Below, piece after piece: positions 14,369-22,880 of a stretch of 38,783 nucleotides of DNA. The notes beneath the pieces were generated by a model. It saw nothing but the letters and a program-made list of their open reading frames with translations, was not told the DNA's origin and did not search any database. The translations under genes and the position numbers were made by a program. This stretch comes from Candidatus Roizmanbacteria bacterium (GTDB taxonomy: Bacteria > Patescibacteriota > Microgenomatia > UBA1406 > GWC2-37-13): contig JACOYT010000019.1 in assembly GCA_016181725.1 (NCBI GenBank), positions 1-38,783 on the forward strand, in the 5' to 3' direction. How positions within the stretch are numbered: position 1 is the stretch's first letter; each line of letters opens with the position of its first letter.

Positions 14369-15019
14369 ATGAAGCTTACTAAAAAGCAGAAAAGCCTGTG
14401 TCTTGAGCTTTTTAAGATCGGGGCAATAAAGTTTGGCGAGTTTAAATTGAAGCTTCACGATGAGAATCCCAAAGCGCCGCTTTCCCCAGTTTATATCGAC
14501 CTTCGGATCCTTCGAAGATTTCCAAAAGCAAAAAGGGCGGCAGTCGATGTGTATGTTGAGCTTCTTCGCCCTTTAAAATTTGATCTTTTGGCGGATGTGC
14601 CAACTGCCGCAACGCCATTGGTTTCCTCATTGTCAGACCGGTTGAGGGTTGGGATGATCACACCAAGAAAAGATGCGAAAAAGCATGGGAGCGGGGCGAA
14701 GGTGGATGGAATGGTAAGAGAAGATAAGGGAAAGAAGGCGGTCATGGTTGATGATTTGGTGACGCGGGCCGACTCAAAACTTGAGGCGGCAGAGACCTTA
14801 AAGAGCGAGGGAGTAAGGGTAAAAGACATTGTTGTTCTGATAGATCGCAAGCAGGGCGGGGGAAGGCAGCTTAAAAGCAAAGGATACCGCCTCCGAAGCG
14901 CACTCACCATGCAGCAGATGCTGGATTTTTATCTTGAAAAAGGCGTAATTAAAAAGAGGGTTTACCAAAACACCGTCTCCGGAATCACCGCCCTCAACAA
15001 GTTTTTAGGCATAAAGTAG
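14369..15019 (+). CDS. pyrE: Orotate phosphoribosyltransferase
   Basis: 216 residues, normal length. It joins orotate and PRPP to give OMP. The PRPP-binding signature is AVMVDDLVTRADSKLEAAE near residues 124-142; the GMITPRKDAKKHGSGAKVDG segment is the flexible active-site loop with conserved Arg/Lys. The N-terminal part (LFKIGAIKFGEFKLK...SPVYIDLR) matches the family. A C-terminal extension (QMLDFYLEKGVIKKRVYQNTVSGITALNKFLG) is typical of the longer eukaryote-like OPRT. Leaderless-type promoter. Followed at 15112 by a long hairpin that probably ends the transcript. Confidence 0.9.
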   Translation: MKLTKKQKSLCLELFKIGAIKFGEFKLKLHDENPKAPLSPVYIDLRILRRFPKAKRAAVDVYVELLRPLKFDLLADVPTAATPLVSSLSDRLRVGMITPRKDAKKHGSGAKVDGMVREDKGKKAVMVDDLVTRADSKLEAAETLKSEGVRVKDIVVLIDRKQGGGRQLKSKGYRLRSALTMQQMLDFYLEKGVIKKRVYQNTVSGITALNKFLGIK

Positions 15020-15111
15020 GTCTACTTCGACTTCTTCGCTTTTTTGCAAATATTTGTCAGCGTACTATAAGCGACAAAAAGTGATGTTTGGGGCATCAAA
15101 ACAACCAAATA

Positions 15112-15148
15112 GCCAAAAAGTTGCACCTCCGAGGTGTAACTTTTTGGC
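15112..15148. terminator. Long hairpin with class B core after pyrE
   Basis: Eighteen-base-pair arms (GCCAAAAAGTTGCACCTC and its near-complement, one G-T pair) around a single C. The right arm carries TTTTT inside it. Position 93 nt after pyrE and before the exporter promoter supports a terminator. Confidence 0.7.
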
Positions 15149-15259
15149 GTTTATTTCTTTTTACGAAGTTTTTGTCTTTCTTTAAGAAGCTCCTTAAGGA
15201 TCGGTTCAAACTCCGTCTCTGTGAGATATTTTTCCGCATTCTCCCAAAACTCACCATAG

Positions 15260-15265
15260 TATAAT
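15260..15265 (+). promoter_or_regulatory. -10 box of the EamA exporter gene
   Basis: TATAAT ends 6 nt before ATG 15272; -35 not clear. No Shine-Dalgarno. Confidence 0.5.
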
Positions 15266-15271
15266 AGCTTG

Positions 15272-16159
15272 ATGCAAGGATTAATCGAAGCAATAATTTC
15301 TCCATTTTTTTCAAGCTTGGCAACAATTATTGCTGCTCAGGCGTTGAAGATACTAAATCCGCTCGCAGTAAGAAGTTTCGGAGCATTATTTGCAGCACTT
15401 GTTTTGTTTGCTGTTATTAAAAAGAGTAAAGAGAAATTAGATGCGAAAGCAATAAAGTCTTCAATTCCTGATCTTTCAAAGCTCATCCTTTTGCGTCCGC
15501 TTATCGGCAACTTATTTTTGGTTTATGGTCTTAGTCTTACGAGTGGTATTAAAGCGATCTTTTTCACAAAAGTTGAACCATATTTTGTTCTCTTTTGGCA
15601 CTGGTTTTTGAGGAAGGAAAAAGTCCGCTTAAAACATGTAGTTTTGCTTTTCTTTCATATCGCAGGAGCCCTAATTCTTTCAACTGGAGGGACTTTTCGA
15701 TTTGAGAGAACACAAATGGGCGATTTATTAATTATTATCTCTATGTTCTTTCTTTCGCTTTCATATTTTTATGCAGAGAAATTCTCAAAAAAACTTGGAG
15801 CAAAAAGCACCGTTGCGGTAACTGAGGGGATTGCTGGAGTAGTTCTTCTGCCTTTTGTATTCTTATTTGTTCCAGTCAATAAATATGCAAACTTATCCTT
15901 ACTCGTCCCCTGGATGTATATTATAGTGGCAGTCTTGTTATTTACTGTTCTAAGTTTGACTTTATGGTATTCGTCGCTGAAGACAGTTAAAGGATGGATG
16001 GTTTCAGCTCTTCGTTCATTGGGCCCCATTCTTGGAGCACCTGTCGCCTGGATATTCTTTGGCCAAAAATTAACCTTAATTCAAATAGGAGGAGCAGTCG
16101 TTATTCTCGTCACTTCGTCTTTAATTGCCTACGAGCATTTAAGCAAAGAAAGTATGTAA
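15272..16159 (+). CDS. EamA/DMT-family transporter
   Basis: 295 residues from ATG 15272 (the TTG just before it is less likely). About ten hydrophobic helices in two related halves, as in the drug/metabolite transporter superfamily: for example FFSSLATIIAAQAL, ALFAALVLFAVI, HVVLLFFHIAGALIL, LLIIISMFFLSLSYFY, GIAGVVLLPFVFLFV, MYIIVAVLLFTVLSLTLW, and the closing LGAPVAWIFFGQKLTLIQIGGAVVILV. These proteins exchange small metabolites across the cytoplasmic membrane, often outward. It opens the AT-rich island with nucleotide-type enzymes, so a nucleoside or related product is a possible cargo (inference). Confidence 0.88.
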   Translation: MQGLIEAIISPFFSSLATIIAAQALKILNPLAVRSFGALFAALVLFAVIKKSKEKLDAKAIKSSIPDLSKLILLRPLIGNLFLVYGLSLTSGIKAIFFTKVEPYFVLFWHWFLRKEKVRLKHVVLLFFHIAGALILSTGGTFRFERTQMGDLLIIISMFFLSLSYFYAEKFSKKLGAKSTVAVTEGIAGVVLLPFVFLFVPVNKYANLSLLVPWMYIIVAVLLFTVLSLTLWYSSLKTVKGWMVSALRSLGPILGAPVAWIFFGQKLTLIQIGGAVVILVTSSLIAYEHLSKESM

Positions 16160-16185
16160 GCAAATTCAGCAAAATTATCGTCCCC

Positions 16186-16740
16186 TCACGTCCACCCTAT
16201 AAATTCGTTTACTTTTTTTATCCTTTCTTGAAGATCCCCAGATAAGAGCCTATAAGGGAGCCCTAATCTTGTAAGAAGTATTATAAATGCATCATGTAGT
16301 TTACTCCTGAACAATCCACTTTCTATACGTACCTCGTCGTTTTCATAAACAACATCATTTAAGTTAAGCAAAAAAAATTCAGAATATGTAGGTAGCCAAA
16401 ATAGGACTCTTTGTATAAGTTCTTCTGCCTTCGTATTATTCCCATATGCTAATATATGCGCGGGCGCTGTTATCACCGACCCATCACAAATTACAAGCTT
16501 TGCACTTGATCTATGAGCTTCTTGTTCCTGTTTGAGAACAAGATTTTGTATCTCTACGTGGTTATCCGGCACCCTTCTATCGATTTCTGGGCGAGCTTTC
16601 AGAAAAATTCTGCCAGCGTCTGGAACGAAAACAACACCCGGCATATTAATAAGCAAGTTTCTATACTCATTTAATAAAGTAGTTTTACCTGCGCCCATCG
16701 CACCGACGAAAGCAAATTTTTTTACATTTTCCCTTTCCAT
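16186..16740 (-). CDS. P-loop NTPase/kinase of AAA_28 type
   Basis: 184 residues from ATG 16740. The P-loop is FAFVGAMGAGKTTLLNEY near residues 9-26. A second acidic motif, KLVICDGSVITAPAHILAYG, follows near residue 82, and the C-terminus (LGLPYRLLSGDLQERIKKVNEFI) matches AAA_28 or NadR-like small kinases, whose substrates are nucleosides or sugar-type small molecules. The exact substrate cannot be read from the sequence. It diverges from the cytidine deaminase-like gene across a 113-nt gap; a TATAAT (minus strand) lies 17 nt before its ATG. Part of the AT-rich island. Confidence 0.7.
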   Translation of the reverse strand: MERENVKKFAFVGAMGAGKTTLLNEYRNLLINMPGVVFVPDAGRIFLKARPEIDRRVPDNHVEIQNLVLKQEQEAHRSSAKLVICDGSVITAPAHILAYGNNTKAEELIQRVLFWLPTYSEFFLLNLNDVVYENDEVRIESGLFRSKLHDAFIILLTRLGLPYRLLSGDLQERIKKVNEFIGWT

Positions 16741-16839
16741 AAACACAAGTATGTCAAATTATAGCAGAAGTATTGTTTATCTTAAGCAATGGGGAGAGGC
16801 CGGACTCAAAGTTTTTCTACGGGTTAACGTAAAAATTGT

Positions 16840-16847
16840 GGTATATT
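16840..16847 (+). promoter_or_regulatory. -10 box of the deaminase-like gene
   Basis: TGGTATATT element with TATATT at 16842-16847, 6 nt before ATG 16854. This supports ATG 16854 over the upstream in-frame GTG at 16836, which would lie in the promoter. Confidence 0.5.
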
Positions 16848-16853
16848 TTCTCT

Positions 16854-17261
16854 ATGCAAAATGTACAAAATTTAAGTAAAAAGGATGTAGGGCTTCTTGA
16901 GGTTGCACAAAAACATGCTAAAAAATCCTATAAAAGCGGCCAAACTACAATAGCAGCTGCACTGCGTACAAAAAATGGAAATGTTTATACGGGCATTAAT
17001 ATAAAATATCGTGTTCGAAATACCTCGATGTGTGCAGAAAGACTGGCAATTTTTAAAGCGATAGAAGCAGGAGAGAGAAATCTAGATACAATTGTCGGTG
17101 TTAAATATTTTCCAAAGAGAGACACCTATAAAATAGTTGTTGCATGTGGTGAATGCCGCCAAGTCGCAGCACATCATGCACCTATAAAGACAATTATAAA
17201 TAACAAGGGTGTGACCAAAATAGTTTCTATAGAAGCGCTACTCCCTCATGCATATAAATAA
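16854..17261 (+). CDS. Cytidine deaminase-like zinc enzyme
   Basis: 135 residues, usual length. The zinc site is complete: TSMCAERLAIFKAI (Cys ligand and catalytic Glu) and ACGECRQV (two Cys ligands, in place of the usual PCGxCRQ). The N-terminal ALRTKNGNVYTGINIKYRVRN matches the substrate loop of cytidine and blasticidin-S-type deaminases. It should remove an amino group from a cytosine-like nucleoside or a related pyrimidine. Given the GTP cyclohydrolase II homologue 3.7 kb away, an aminopyrimidine substrate is possible but unproven. The start is set by the -10 box 6 nt upstream. Confidence 0.85.
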   Translation: MQNVQNLSKKDVGLLEVAQKHAKKSYKSGQTTIAAALRTKNGNVYTGINIKYRVRNTSMCAERLAIFKAIEAGERNLDTIVGVKYFPKRDTYKIVVACGECRQVAAHHAPIKTIINNKGVTKIVSIEALLPHAYK

Positions 17262-17336
17262 TTTTTCCTTGCCTCATAAACTTTGTTTCTAGATAAAAGA
17301 ATTGGTTAAGAAAACAAGCTTTGTAAAAGACCATGA

Positions 17337-17342
17337 TATAAT
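17337..17342 (+). promoter_or_regulatory. -10 box of the SAH-hydrolase-like gene
   Basis: TATAAT at 17337-17342. ATG 17366 is 23 nt further, giving a leader of about 17 nt with no Shine-Dalgarno; an in-frame TTG at 17345 is too close to be transcribed. Confidence 0.5.
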
Positions 17343-17365
17343 AATTGTCTATTCTTCTCCAATCT

Positions 17366-18457
17366 ATGGAAGATTTTGCTGAACGATTTCCTGTATTCCA
17401 TCATCATTTTTCTCAACTTAAACTTAATAGATACGTGTTTACTTTTGTATATCACTTAAACACAAATAATGCTCCCTTCTTAGAGTATTGGGTTAGACAG
17501 ACAAATACATTGGCTGTTATCTCAATTCCTTATTCAGAAATCGTCGAAGTAAAAAAACGCCTCAAGAGATTGATACGAGTATTTTCACCGCAAAACTTTA
17601 ATGAGATTTCTAGATATATTAAAAAGATTAACGATGCGCATACAAAGAAAAATATTATACTTGTTGAGATTGGAGGCTACTCTTCGACTATAAGTCAAAA
17701 ACTGCATAATGTAATTCTCGCAGTTGAAGACACAAACTATGGCCACTGGGCTCATATTAAAAAAGGGGGACGGAATTTCCCTGTTGTCAGCATGGCACAA
17801 GCACAAGTAAAAATGCTTGAGAATAGGCTTATCGGAGAATCAATAATAAGAACTGTTGAGAATATAATTAACGAAGTACTTTCAAACGAAAGGCTTGCGA
17901 ATAAGACAATCGCTGTAATTGGATACGGAGGTATTGGGAGTTCTGTATGTCTTGCTTTAAGAAGGAGAAATATTATCCCTTACGTTTACGACATTGATCC
18001 ATACAAAGCCGCACTTGCACATGCTGACAGCTATAAAATAGCGCCTAGACAGGGCGTTTTGCAGATCGCAGATATCGTTTTAGGATGTACGGGAAAACAT
18101 AGTGTGATGGTCAAGGACGGCCATCTTATTAAAAAGGGGGCATTTTTATTCAGTGGATCTTCTAAAAAAGTAGAATTTAGTAGTCTTTTACAACTAGAAA
18201 AAGAACCAACCAGGCATAGCGTTATTGAAAAATATAAATTTGAGCAAAATTATTTTTATATTGCATATAATGGACAGCCAATAAATTTTCTTGACACTTT
18301 GCAGCCAGAATTATTTGATATACAATTTGCTGCCCTTACGCAATGCGTAAAATATGGGCTAGAGAAAAAATTATCAAACGCCGTGCACCCTTTACCTTAC
18401 ACATATCAGACTTCCATTTTGAATTCGTATATACAGAACAACTATTCAAAGAGATAG
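17366..18457 (+). CDS. S-adenosylhomocysteine hydrolase-like NAD-binding protein
   Basis: 363 residues from ATG 17366. The centre and C-terminal half resemble SAH hydrolase: AVEDTNYGHW (compare the family's ETTTG loop), VVSMAQAQVKMLENRLIGES, then the Rossmann motif IAVIGYGGIGSSVCLALR and YVYDIDPYKAALAHADSY, ADIVLGCTGKHSVM and GAFLFSGSSKKVEF. The first ~110 residues do not look like the normal substrate domain, and the typical C-terminal tail is missing. It probably binds NAD and may oxidise a nucleoside-type substrate, but it is unlikely to be a housekeeping SAH hydrolase. It sits between the deaminase-like and HD genes. Confidence 0.7.
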   Translation: MEDFAERFPVFHHHFSQLKLNRYVFTFVYHLNTNNAPFLEYWVRQTNTLAVISIPYSEIVEVKKRLKRLIRVFSPQNFNEISRYIKKINDAHTKKNIILVEIGGYSSTISQKLHNVILAVEDTNYGHWAHIKKGGRNFPVVSMAQAQVKMLENRLIGESIIRTVENIINEVLSNERLANKTIAVIGYGGIGSSVCLALRRRNIIPYVYDIDPYKAALAHADSYKIAPRQGVLQIADIVLGCTGKHSVMVKDGHLIKKGAFLFSGSSKKVEFSSLLQLEKEPTRHSVIEKYKFEQNYFYIAYNGQPINFLDTLQPELFDIQFAALTQCVKYGLEKKLSNAVHPLPYTYQTSILNSYIQNNYSKR

Positions 18458-18501
18458 TTTTAGCCTAAGGGAAGGCCTATCAAAGTTTAAGAGCTTTCTG
18501 A

Positions 18502-18507
18502 TATAAT
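18502..18507 (+). promoter_or_regulatory. -10 box of the HD-domain gene
   Basis: TATAAT ends 6 nt before ATG 18514. No Shine-Dalgarno and weak -35. Confidence 0.55.
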
Positions 18508-18513
18508 CTCCTC

Positions 18514-19182
18514 ATGAAGAAGAAACAGATCCTTCAGGCAACAAGAAGACATGTAAGGGGGCTTCTAAGTGGTGAGCCTACAGGACACGACTGGTGGCAC
18601 ATAGAAAGAGTGACTAGACTTTCAAAACGCATAGCTCAAAAAGAAGGGGGAGACCTATTTGTTATCGAACTCGCCGCTCTTCTACACGATATTGCAGACT
18701 GGAAGTTTCACGGGGGCGACGAGACTGTAGGTGCAAAGAAAGCAAGAGAATGGCTGCAGAAACTTCAAATAGATGAAGCAACGATCTCAGATGTGGAGAG
18801 TATCATCCAAAATATATCCTATAAGGCTACAACAAAAGCTTCTAAAATGAAAACAAAAGAGGGAATAATAGTGCAAGACGCGGACAGACTTGATGCAATA
18901 GGAGCAACTGGTATTGCAAGAGCGTTCGCTTTTGGTGGTCATGTTGGAATTGAGATATACAACCCAGCCATTAAGCCAAAAAAATTTGAATCATTTAAAG
19001 ATCTTAAAAAAATAATAAATAAAACTACAACAATTAATCATTTTTATGAAAAACTCCTTCTTTTAAAAGATAAGATGAATACAAAAACTGGTAAAAAATT
19101 AGCAAAAGAAAGGCATAAGTTTATGGAGCAGTATTTAAAACAGTTTTATAAAGAATCGCAAGAAGCTAAAGCGCCCACGTAA
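18514..19182 (+). CDS. HD-domain phosphohydrolase (YedJ-like)
   Basis: 222 residues. Metal-binding motifs in order: GHDWWHIERV (His), ALLHDIADWKF (the HD pair) and IVQDADRLDAIGATGIARAF (the last Asp). This arrangement is that of the YedJ/YpgQ branch, whose members hydrolyse nucleotides or related phosphoesters. The C-terminal part (FYEKLLLLKDKMNTKTGKKLAKERHKFMEQYLKQF) is the usual helical tail. It follows the SAH-hydrolase-like gene by 56 nt but has its own -10. It converges on the regulator at 19235-20404; no palindrome in the 52-nt gap. Confidence 0.85.
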   Translation: MKKKQILQATRRHVRGLLSGEPTGHDWWHIERVTRLSKRIAQKEGGDLFVIELAALLHDIADWKFHGGDETVGAKKAREWLQKLQIDEATISDVESIIQNISYKATTKASKMKTKEGIIVQDADRLDAIGATGIARAFAFGGHVGIEIYNPAIKPKKFESFKDLKKIINKTTTINHFYEKLLLLKDKMNTKTGKKLAKERHKFMEQYLKQFYKESQEAKAPT

Positions 19183-19234
19183 CGACGCCTTGAGTTATCG
19201 TAGATATCCGAATCTGGAAGCTATTTCTTTAGAT

Positions 19235-20404
19235 TTAAAAAAATTGACTCGCGAGCTTATTAATATGTTTATAGTGCCGTACGTAATTTTCCTCCTTAGC
19301 AATTTGCAAAGCCCTTTCTACCTTTGTCGTAAGATAACTTTTATCCTTAGTTTTAATGGCAATAGACATCTCTAAGTCGCTTCTTACCTCAGAAACCTCA
19401 TGGATTCTCCTTCCTTCAAGACCGGCATTAAAATGCTTGGATGCCAATTCTTTGATTTTCAGTGGATCCGATAGATGAAATATTGCTACCCCTTCCGAGA
19501 TTATATTAAATAAGTTAAGTCCGTTTAAAAAATGGGTAGGATTGGTTTGCGGTAACTGATTTAACGCGGTTTTTTTAAGGTTTATAAAATCTTGCTTATC
19601 GCGAAGGTATATCATGCACGCAATGATATTTCTTAATGCAAAAAGTTTTTCGTGATTTGAGTCAGGAAGAAGTTGAAATGCTCTTTGTGCTTGATTAATT
19701 GATCGGCCATATAGGGATTTAGCTCTGAAACTGTATGAATAATTGCCAGCGACATAATAAGCACCTGCTAGAATAATATTTCCATAAGCCTCATAGACAG
19801 GGTTTTTATTTTGTTTAGCTATGGTAATAAGTTGTGAGACGATTTTTACAGCTTCATCTACAATTACATTTGGCAGTCCAGTGGCGCCAAGAGCATTTCC
19901 TTTCAGAAACAAGACTGTTCCCAGCTGTTCTAATAGCTTTTTTCTTAAGGACGCTTTTTTGACTATGTGCAAACTTTTTTGTATGTAAGTATGCGTTATA
20001 TTTGCTATACTTTCCTGGTCGTCATTTTTTCCTTTTAGTCGATAATCCAAAGCTTTATCAAGTAAAGAATCAAAAAGGTCAAGAATATCATAATTAATTT
20101 GAGAAGATAAAGGGAGAGAGACTCCATATTTTTTAACCTGATCTAAATATAAAGCGTATTCAAGCTTTTCTTTTTCCCGTTCAGGTAAGGCGAGCACTTC
20201 GCAAAAAACTTCAAGTTGTCGAGGCGTAAAAAGACGCACCCCATTGAGAACTCTAGATACGACACTCGCATCGATGCCTCTGTACCCTAGCCGTTCCCAC
20301 ATCTCCAGTGAAAGTTGATTCAATGAAAGATTACTTCTGAAGAGGAGTTTATTCCCCGATCTTACGTAGTACTTTTTTAGAGCTTCTCCAAGATGGGTAG
20401 TCAT
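19235..20404 (-). CDS. Paralogous regulator 1: HTH N-terminus plus helical-repeat region
   Basis: 389 residues. About 60% identical by eye to the protein at 24223-25398. The N-terminal ~90 residues (LNQLSLEMWERLGYRGIDASVVSRVLNGVRLFTPRQLEVFCEVL) look like an XRE-type helix-turn-helix with 'SRVLNG' in the recognition helix. The rest is all helical with TPR-like pairs (for example AYGNIILAGAYYVAGNYSYSF, EKLFALRNIIACMIYLRDK) and ends in EENYVRHYKHINKLA. I infer a ligand- or peptide-sensing repressor/activator. It is divergent from the GTP cyclohydrolase II-type operon, and a TTGACA-N4-TGTCAA site lies 28 bp upstream of its start. Confidence 0.75.
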   Translation of the reverse strand: MTTHLGEALKKYYVRSGNKLLFRSNLSLNQLSLEMWERLGYRGIDASVVSRVLNGVRLFTPRQLEVFCEVLALPEREKEKLEYALYLDQVKKYGVSLPLSSQINYDILDLFDSLLDKALDYRLKGKNDDQESIANITHTYIQKSLHIVKKASLRKKLLEQLGTVLFLKGNALGATGLPNVIVDEAVKIVSQLITIAKQNKNPVYEAYGNIILAGAYYVAGNYSYSFRAKSLYGRSINQAQRAFQLLPDSNHEKLFALRNIIACMIYLRDKQDFINLKKTALNQLPQTNPTHFLNGLNLFNIISEGVAIFHLSDPLKIKELASKHFNAGLEGRRIHEVSEVRSDLEMSIAIKTKDKSYLTTKVERALQIAKEENYVRHYKHINKLASQFF

Positions 20405-20416
20405 ATAGGCGCACCA

Positions 20417-20447
20417 ATTATACCCTAACTATTGACAATTTTGTCAA
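20417..20447. promoter_or_regulatory. Regulator promoter and operator-like TTGACA-N4-TGTCAA
   Basis: A perfect 6-4-6 inverted repeat at 20432-20447 and a minus-strand TATAAT (20422-20417), 12 nt before ATG 20404. The right half of the repeat also supplies a minus-strand TTGACA -35 (20447-20442) at 19-nt spacing. A close relative of the site precedes the second regulator (25440-25455). Confidence 0.6.
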
Positions 20448-20524
20448 TGAAATAAAAGCGAGGTTTTTTAAAATAAAGTTAAAGAGAGGAGAGCGGGGGT
20501 ACAAAATAGTCTAAATATGTCAAT

Positions 20525-21340
20525 ATGTCAGAAGAACGTGAGCGAAGCCAAGGACGTATAGCAGAAATCAATTACCATTTATTATGGAATAATCCGGGAT
20601 TATTAATTAGAGCCCGAAAGGAAGCCTTTATTATGAAAAGAGAGTCTCTGATAGAGCGTCTTGGTGAGTGTCCCCTTCCAATCCGGATTCAGACATCCCT
20701 TCCTCTTTCTCAAAAAGAGCAGGACGCTATTAAAATTAGAGAAAGAGTGGGACGGTTTATTCTTCTTCAGGAGGTGGAGCAGACATATCACATGTACGTG
20801 TATGGAGACAAAACTACCGGTCAAGAACACATCGCGCTTATTAAAGGGCTTAAGAACGGGGAAAATGTTCCAATGCGTATACACTCTTCTTGCATAACAG
20901 CAGAAACCTTTCGTGCATCTAATTGTGATTGTGCAGAACAGCTGCAGACCACATTAGATATAATTGAGAAAGAAGGGTTTGGGGGCATCATACGGCTCCA
21001 ACAGGAGGGAAGAGGAAATGGGCTCGTAGGGAAAACGCGGCAATTAAAACTTATGATCCAAAAAGGAATTGATACGGCTGAGGCATTTAGGGAGGCAGGA
21101 TACCCCATTGATCAAAGGGATTATACGGTAGCCGCTGACATTTTACATGATCTTGGGGTAGAAAGCATTCGTCTTATTACCAACAATCCAGATAAAATAC
21201 AACAGATTAAAAACCAAGGGGTCAAGGTAAAAGCTCGCATCCCTTGTGAGGTTACACCATCCAACAGTATCGTGCGAAAAGATCTAATAGCAAAAAGAGA
21301 CAAGTTAGGGCATTTTATAAGTGAGAAAAATACACTATAA
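20525..21340 (+). CDS. GTP cyclohydrolase II homologue, variant active site
   Basis: 271 residues; the core starts near residue 76, so there is an N-terminal extension of ~75 residues over E. coli RibA (196 aa). GTP cyclohydrolase II opens the imidazole ring of GTP with zinc. The zinc cysteines are present: C123 (HSSC), C134 and C136 (NCDC), as are QQEGRGNGL and the Arg equivalent to E. coli R128 (R198, DQRDYT). The Tyr equivalent to E. coli Y105 is Leu174 (KTRQL against KIRAY). There is no DHBP synthase fusion and no riboflavin gene nearby, so it is not annotated as ribA. A TAAATA lies 7 nt before ATG 20525. Overlaps the next gene by 20 nt. Confidence 0.85.
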   Translation: MSEERERSQGRIAEINYHLLWNNPGLLIRARKEAFIMKRESLIERLGECPLPIRIQTSLPLSQKEQDAIKIRERVGRFILLQEVEQTYHMYVYGDKTTGQEHIALIKGLKNGENVPMRIHSSCITAETFRASNCDCAEQLQTTLDIIEKEGFGGIIRLQQEGRGNGLVGKTRQLKLMIQKGIDTAEAFREAGYPIDQRDYTVAADILHDLGVESIRLITNNPDKIQQIKNQGVKVKARIPCEVTPSNSIVRKDLIAKRDKLGHFISEKNTL

Positions 21341-21980
21341 GCTTTTTATATTTGATTTCGATGGCACCCTTGTTGATTCGCGAATAAATATTGCAAACAG
21401 TCTTAATTATGCCCTCTCACGACATGGCTTTCAAAAAATTCATGCAAAGAATATTTATCCTCTGATCGGGAAAATACCTATAGAAGAAACAATAAAGAGC
21501 TTCTATCCTAAGCTCGATAGGAGAACAATTGAAAGCATAACGAAAGACTTTCGCATATATCAAAAATTACATGCAAAAAAAGAAGTTGTGTTTTTCCCCC
21601 ACGTCTTAAGAACTTTGAAATTCCTAAAAAGCAAAAAGAAACAACTTGCAATATTAACAACAAAAAACGCGAAACAAACCATAAGCTTGCTTAAAGTCTT
21701 TCGCATACATACGTTATTTGATGTTGTATATGGAGGGGGGATGCCAGCTGGCGAAAAACCAGCAAGAAGTTGTATAGAGTTCATATGGGCAAAAATAAAA
21801 GAGACTATGCCATTTGAGACGGTATTAATTGGAGATTCAGAAGTCGATTGTATTGCAGCACAAAATGCTCAAATAGATATGATCGGAGTACCTCACGGCG
21901 TTGACCCACAAGACGTGTTAAAGAGTAAAGGGGCGGTGTATATTCTTAATACTTTCAAAGAGCTTAAACAATTTATTTAA
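21321..21980 (+). CDS. HAD-superfamily phosphatase (Gph-like)
   Basis: 219 residues from GTG 21321. Motif I is FIFDFDGTLVDS near residues 10-21; motif II is LAILTTKN; the Lys is in GEKPARS; motif IV is VLIGDSEVDCIAAQNA. The cap is helical, as in phosphoglycolate- and nucleotide-type phosphatases. It should remove phosphate from a small molecule in the cytosol. The gene starts 20 nt inside the end of the GTP cyclohydrolase II homologue and ends 9 nt before the PfkB gene, so all are cotranscribed. A role in dephosphorylating the cyclohydrolase product is the natural guess, not shown by sequence. Confidence 0.88.
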   Translation: MRKIHYKLFIFDFDGTLVDSRINIANSLNYALSRHGFQKIHAKNIYPLIGKIPIEETIKSFYPKLDRRTIESITKDFRIYQKLHAKKEVVFFPHVLRTLKFLKSKKKQLAILTTKNAKQTISLLKVFRIHTLFDVVYGGGMPAGEKPARSCIEFIWAKIKETMPFETVLIGDSEVDCIAAQNAQIDMIGVPHGVDPQDVLKSKGAVYILNTFKELKQFI

Positions 21981-21989
21981 TATCTTTAC

Positions 21990-22880
21990 ATGAAAGAACT
22001 CTTGAACGTCGGCTACGCAGCAATTGACCAAATTAAGGGAAGGGAATATTATGGCGGGGCCGCCGCAGGAATTGCAATTAATGGGAAAAATTTAGGCTTA
22101 CAGACGGGATTACTTGCACTTTTTGGATCCGATGAAAGGAGCAAGATATATTGGAAATACTTAACACGGCTAGGAGTTGATCTCTCACTCTCTTACATCA
22201 GTGATCATGTAAATCTTCCTGTGAATATTGTCTTATCTGATGAAAAGGAACATAGATGGAACGACTTTGGGATATTTCGGTTTTTCAAAGATATACAAGT
22301 CGAATCGAGCTTGATAAATCAATATAAAGTCATTCATTTAGCAAGCGCTCATTATACGCTCGTAGATAAGGTCCTTTCTCGAAGAGACCAAAAAAAAGGA
22401 ATTCTTACCTACTCACCTGGCCCGAAATTATTAATAGATAAGTCATATCTTCAAAGAGAAGCTTTAGCAGCTTCAGAAATTGTATTTTTTAACCAGCGTG
22501 AGTGGGAAAAAATACAAGGGCTACTTGGCATAAATCATCCGAAAGATCTGTTCCGATTCGGTCCCCGCGTTGTGATCGTAACCTGCGGAGAGGATGGAGC
22601 TTTGATTTTTTCAGAGAAACGGGGCGATCTTCTTGAGCGGTACGTTCCAGCTTTTCGAATCGCAAATCCTGAACCAACTGGTGCGGGCGATGCTTTTGCA
22701 CTGGGTTTTATTATTGGTTACATAAACAGCCTTTCTTTGGATACATGTGGGGAGATAGGAAGCGTTCTAGCGGCCGCTTCGGTAAAAAATGACGGCATTG
22801 TTGCCACCACATCTGGAATTAGGAGGTTTAAAGAAGTGTTATATCTAAACAGTGTGACGAGAAACACCTTAATTGTATGA
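21990..22880 (+). CDS. PfkB-family sugar/nucleoside kinase
   Basis: 296 residues. The C-terminal PfkB signature is EPTGAGDAFALGFIIGYINS near residues 228-247, with the catalytic Asp in GAGD. The N-terminal glycine pair is present as YYGGAAAGIAING. FFNQREWEKIQG and VVIVTCGEDGALIF match the ribokinase fold. Family members phosphorylate ribose, fructose, adenosine or similar molecules; the substrate is not readable here. It starts 9 nt after the HAD gene, where a TAATAT overlaps the HAD stop (6 nt before ATG), and overlaps the SDR gene by 4 nt (ATGA). Confidence 0.88.
   Translation: MKELLNVGYAAIDQIKGREYYGGAAAGIAINGKNLGLQTGLLALFGSDERSKIYWKYLTRLGVDLSLSYISDHVNLPVNIVLSDEKEHRWNDFGIFRFFKDIQVESSLINQYKVIHLASAHYTLVDKVLSRRDQKKGILTYSPGPKLLIDKSYLQREALAASEIVFFNQREWEKIQGLLGINHPKDLFRFGPRVVIVTCGEDGALIFSEKRGDLLERYVPAFRIANPEPTGAGDAFALGFIIGYINSLSLDTCGEIGSVLAAASVKNDGIVATTSGIRRFKEVLYLNSVTRNTLIV

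Noticed and set aside
20525-21340. Annotating the cyclohydrolase homologue as housekeeping ribA
   Set aside because: It lacks the key Tyr, has an N-terminal extension, has no riboflavin gene near it and shares a transcript with kinase, phosphatase and dehydrogenase genes.
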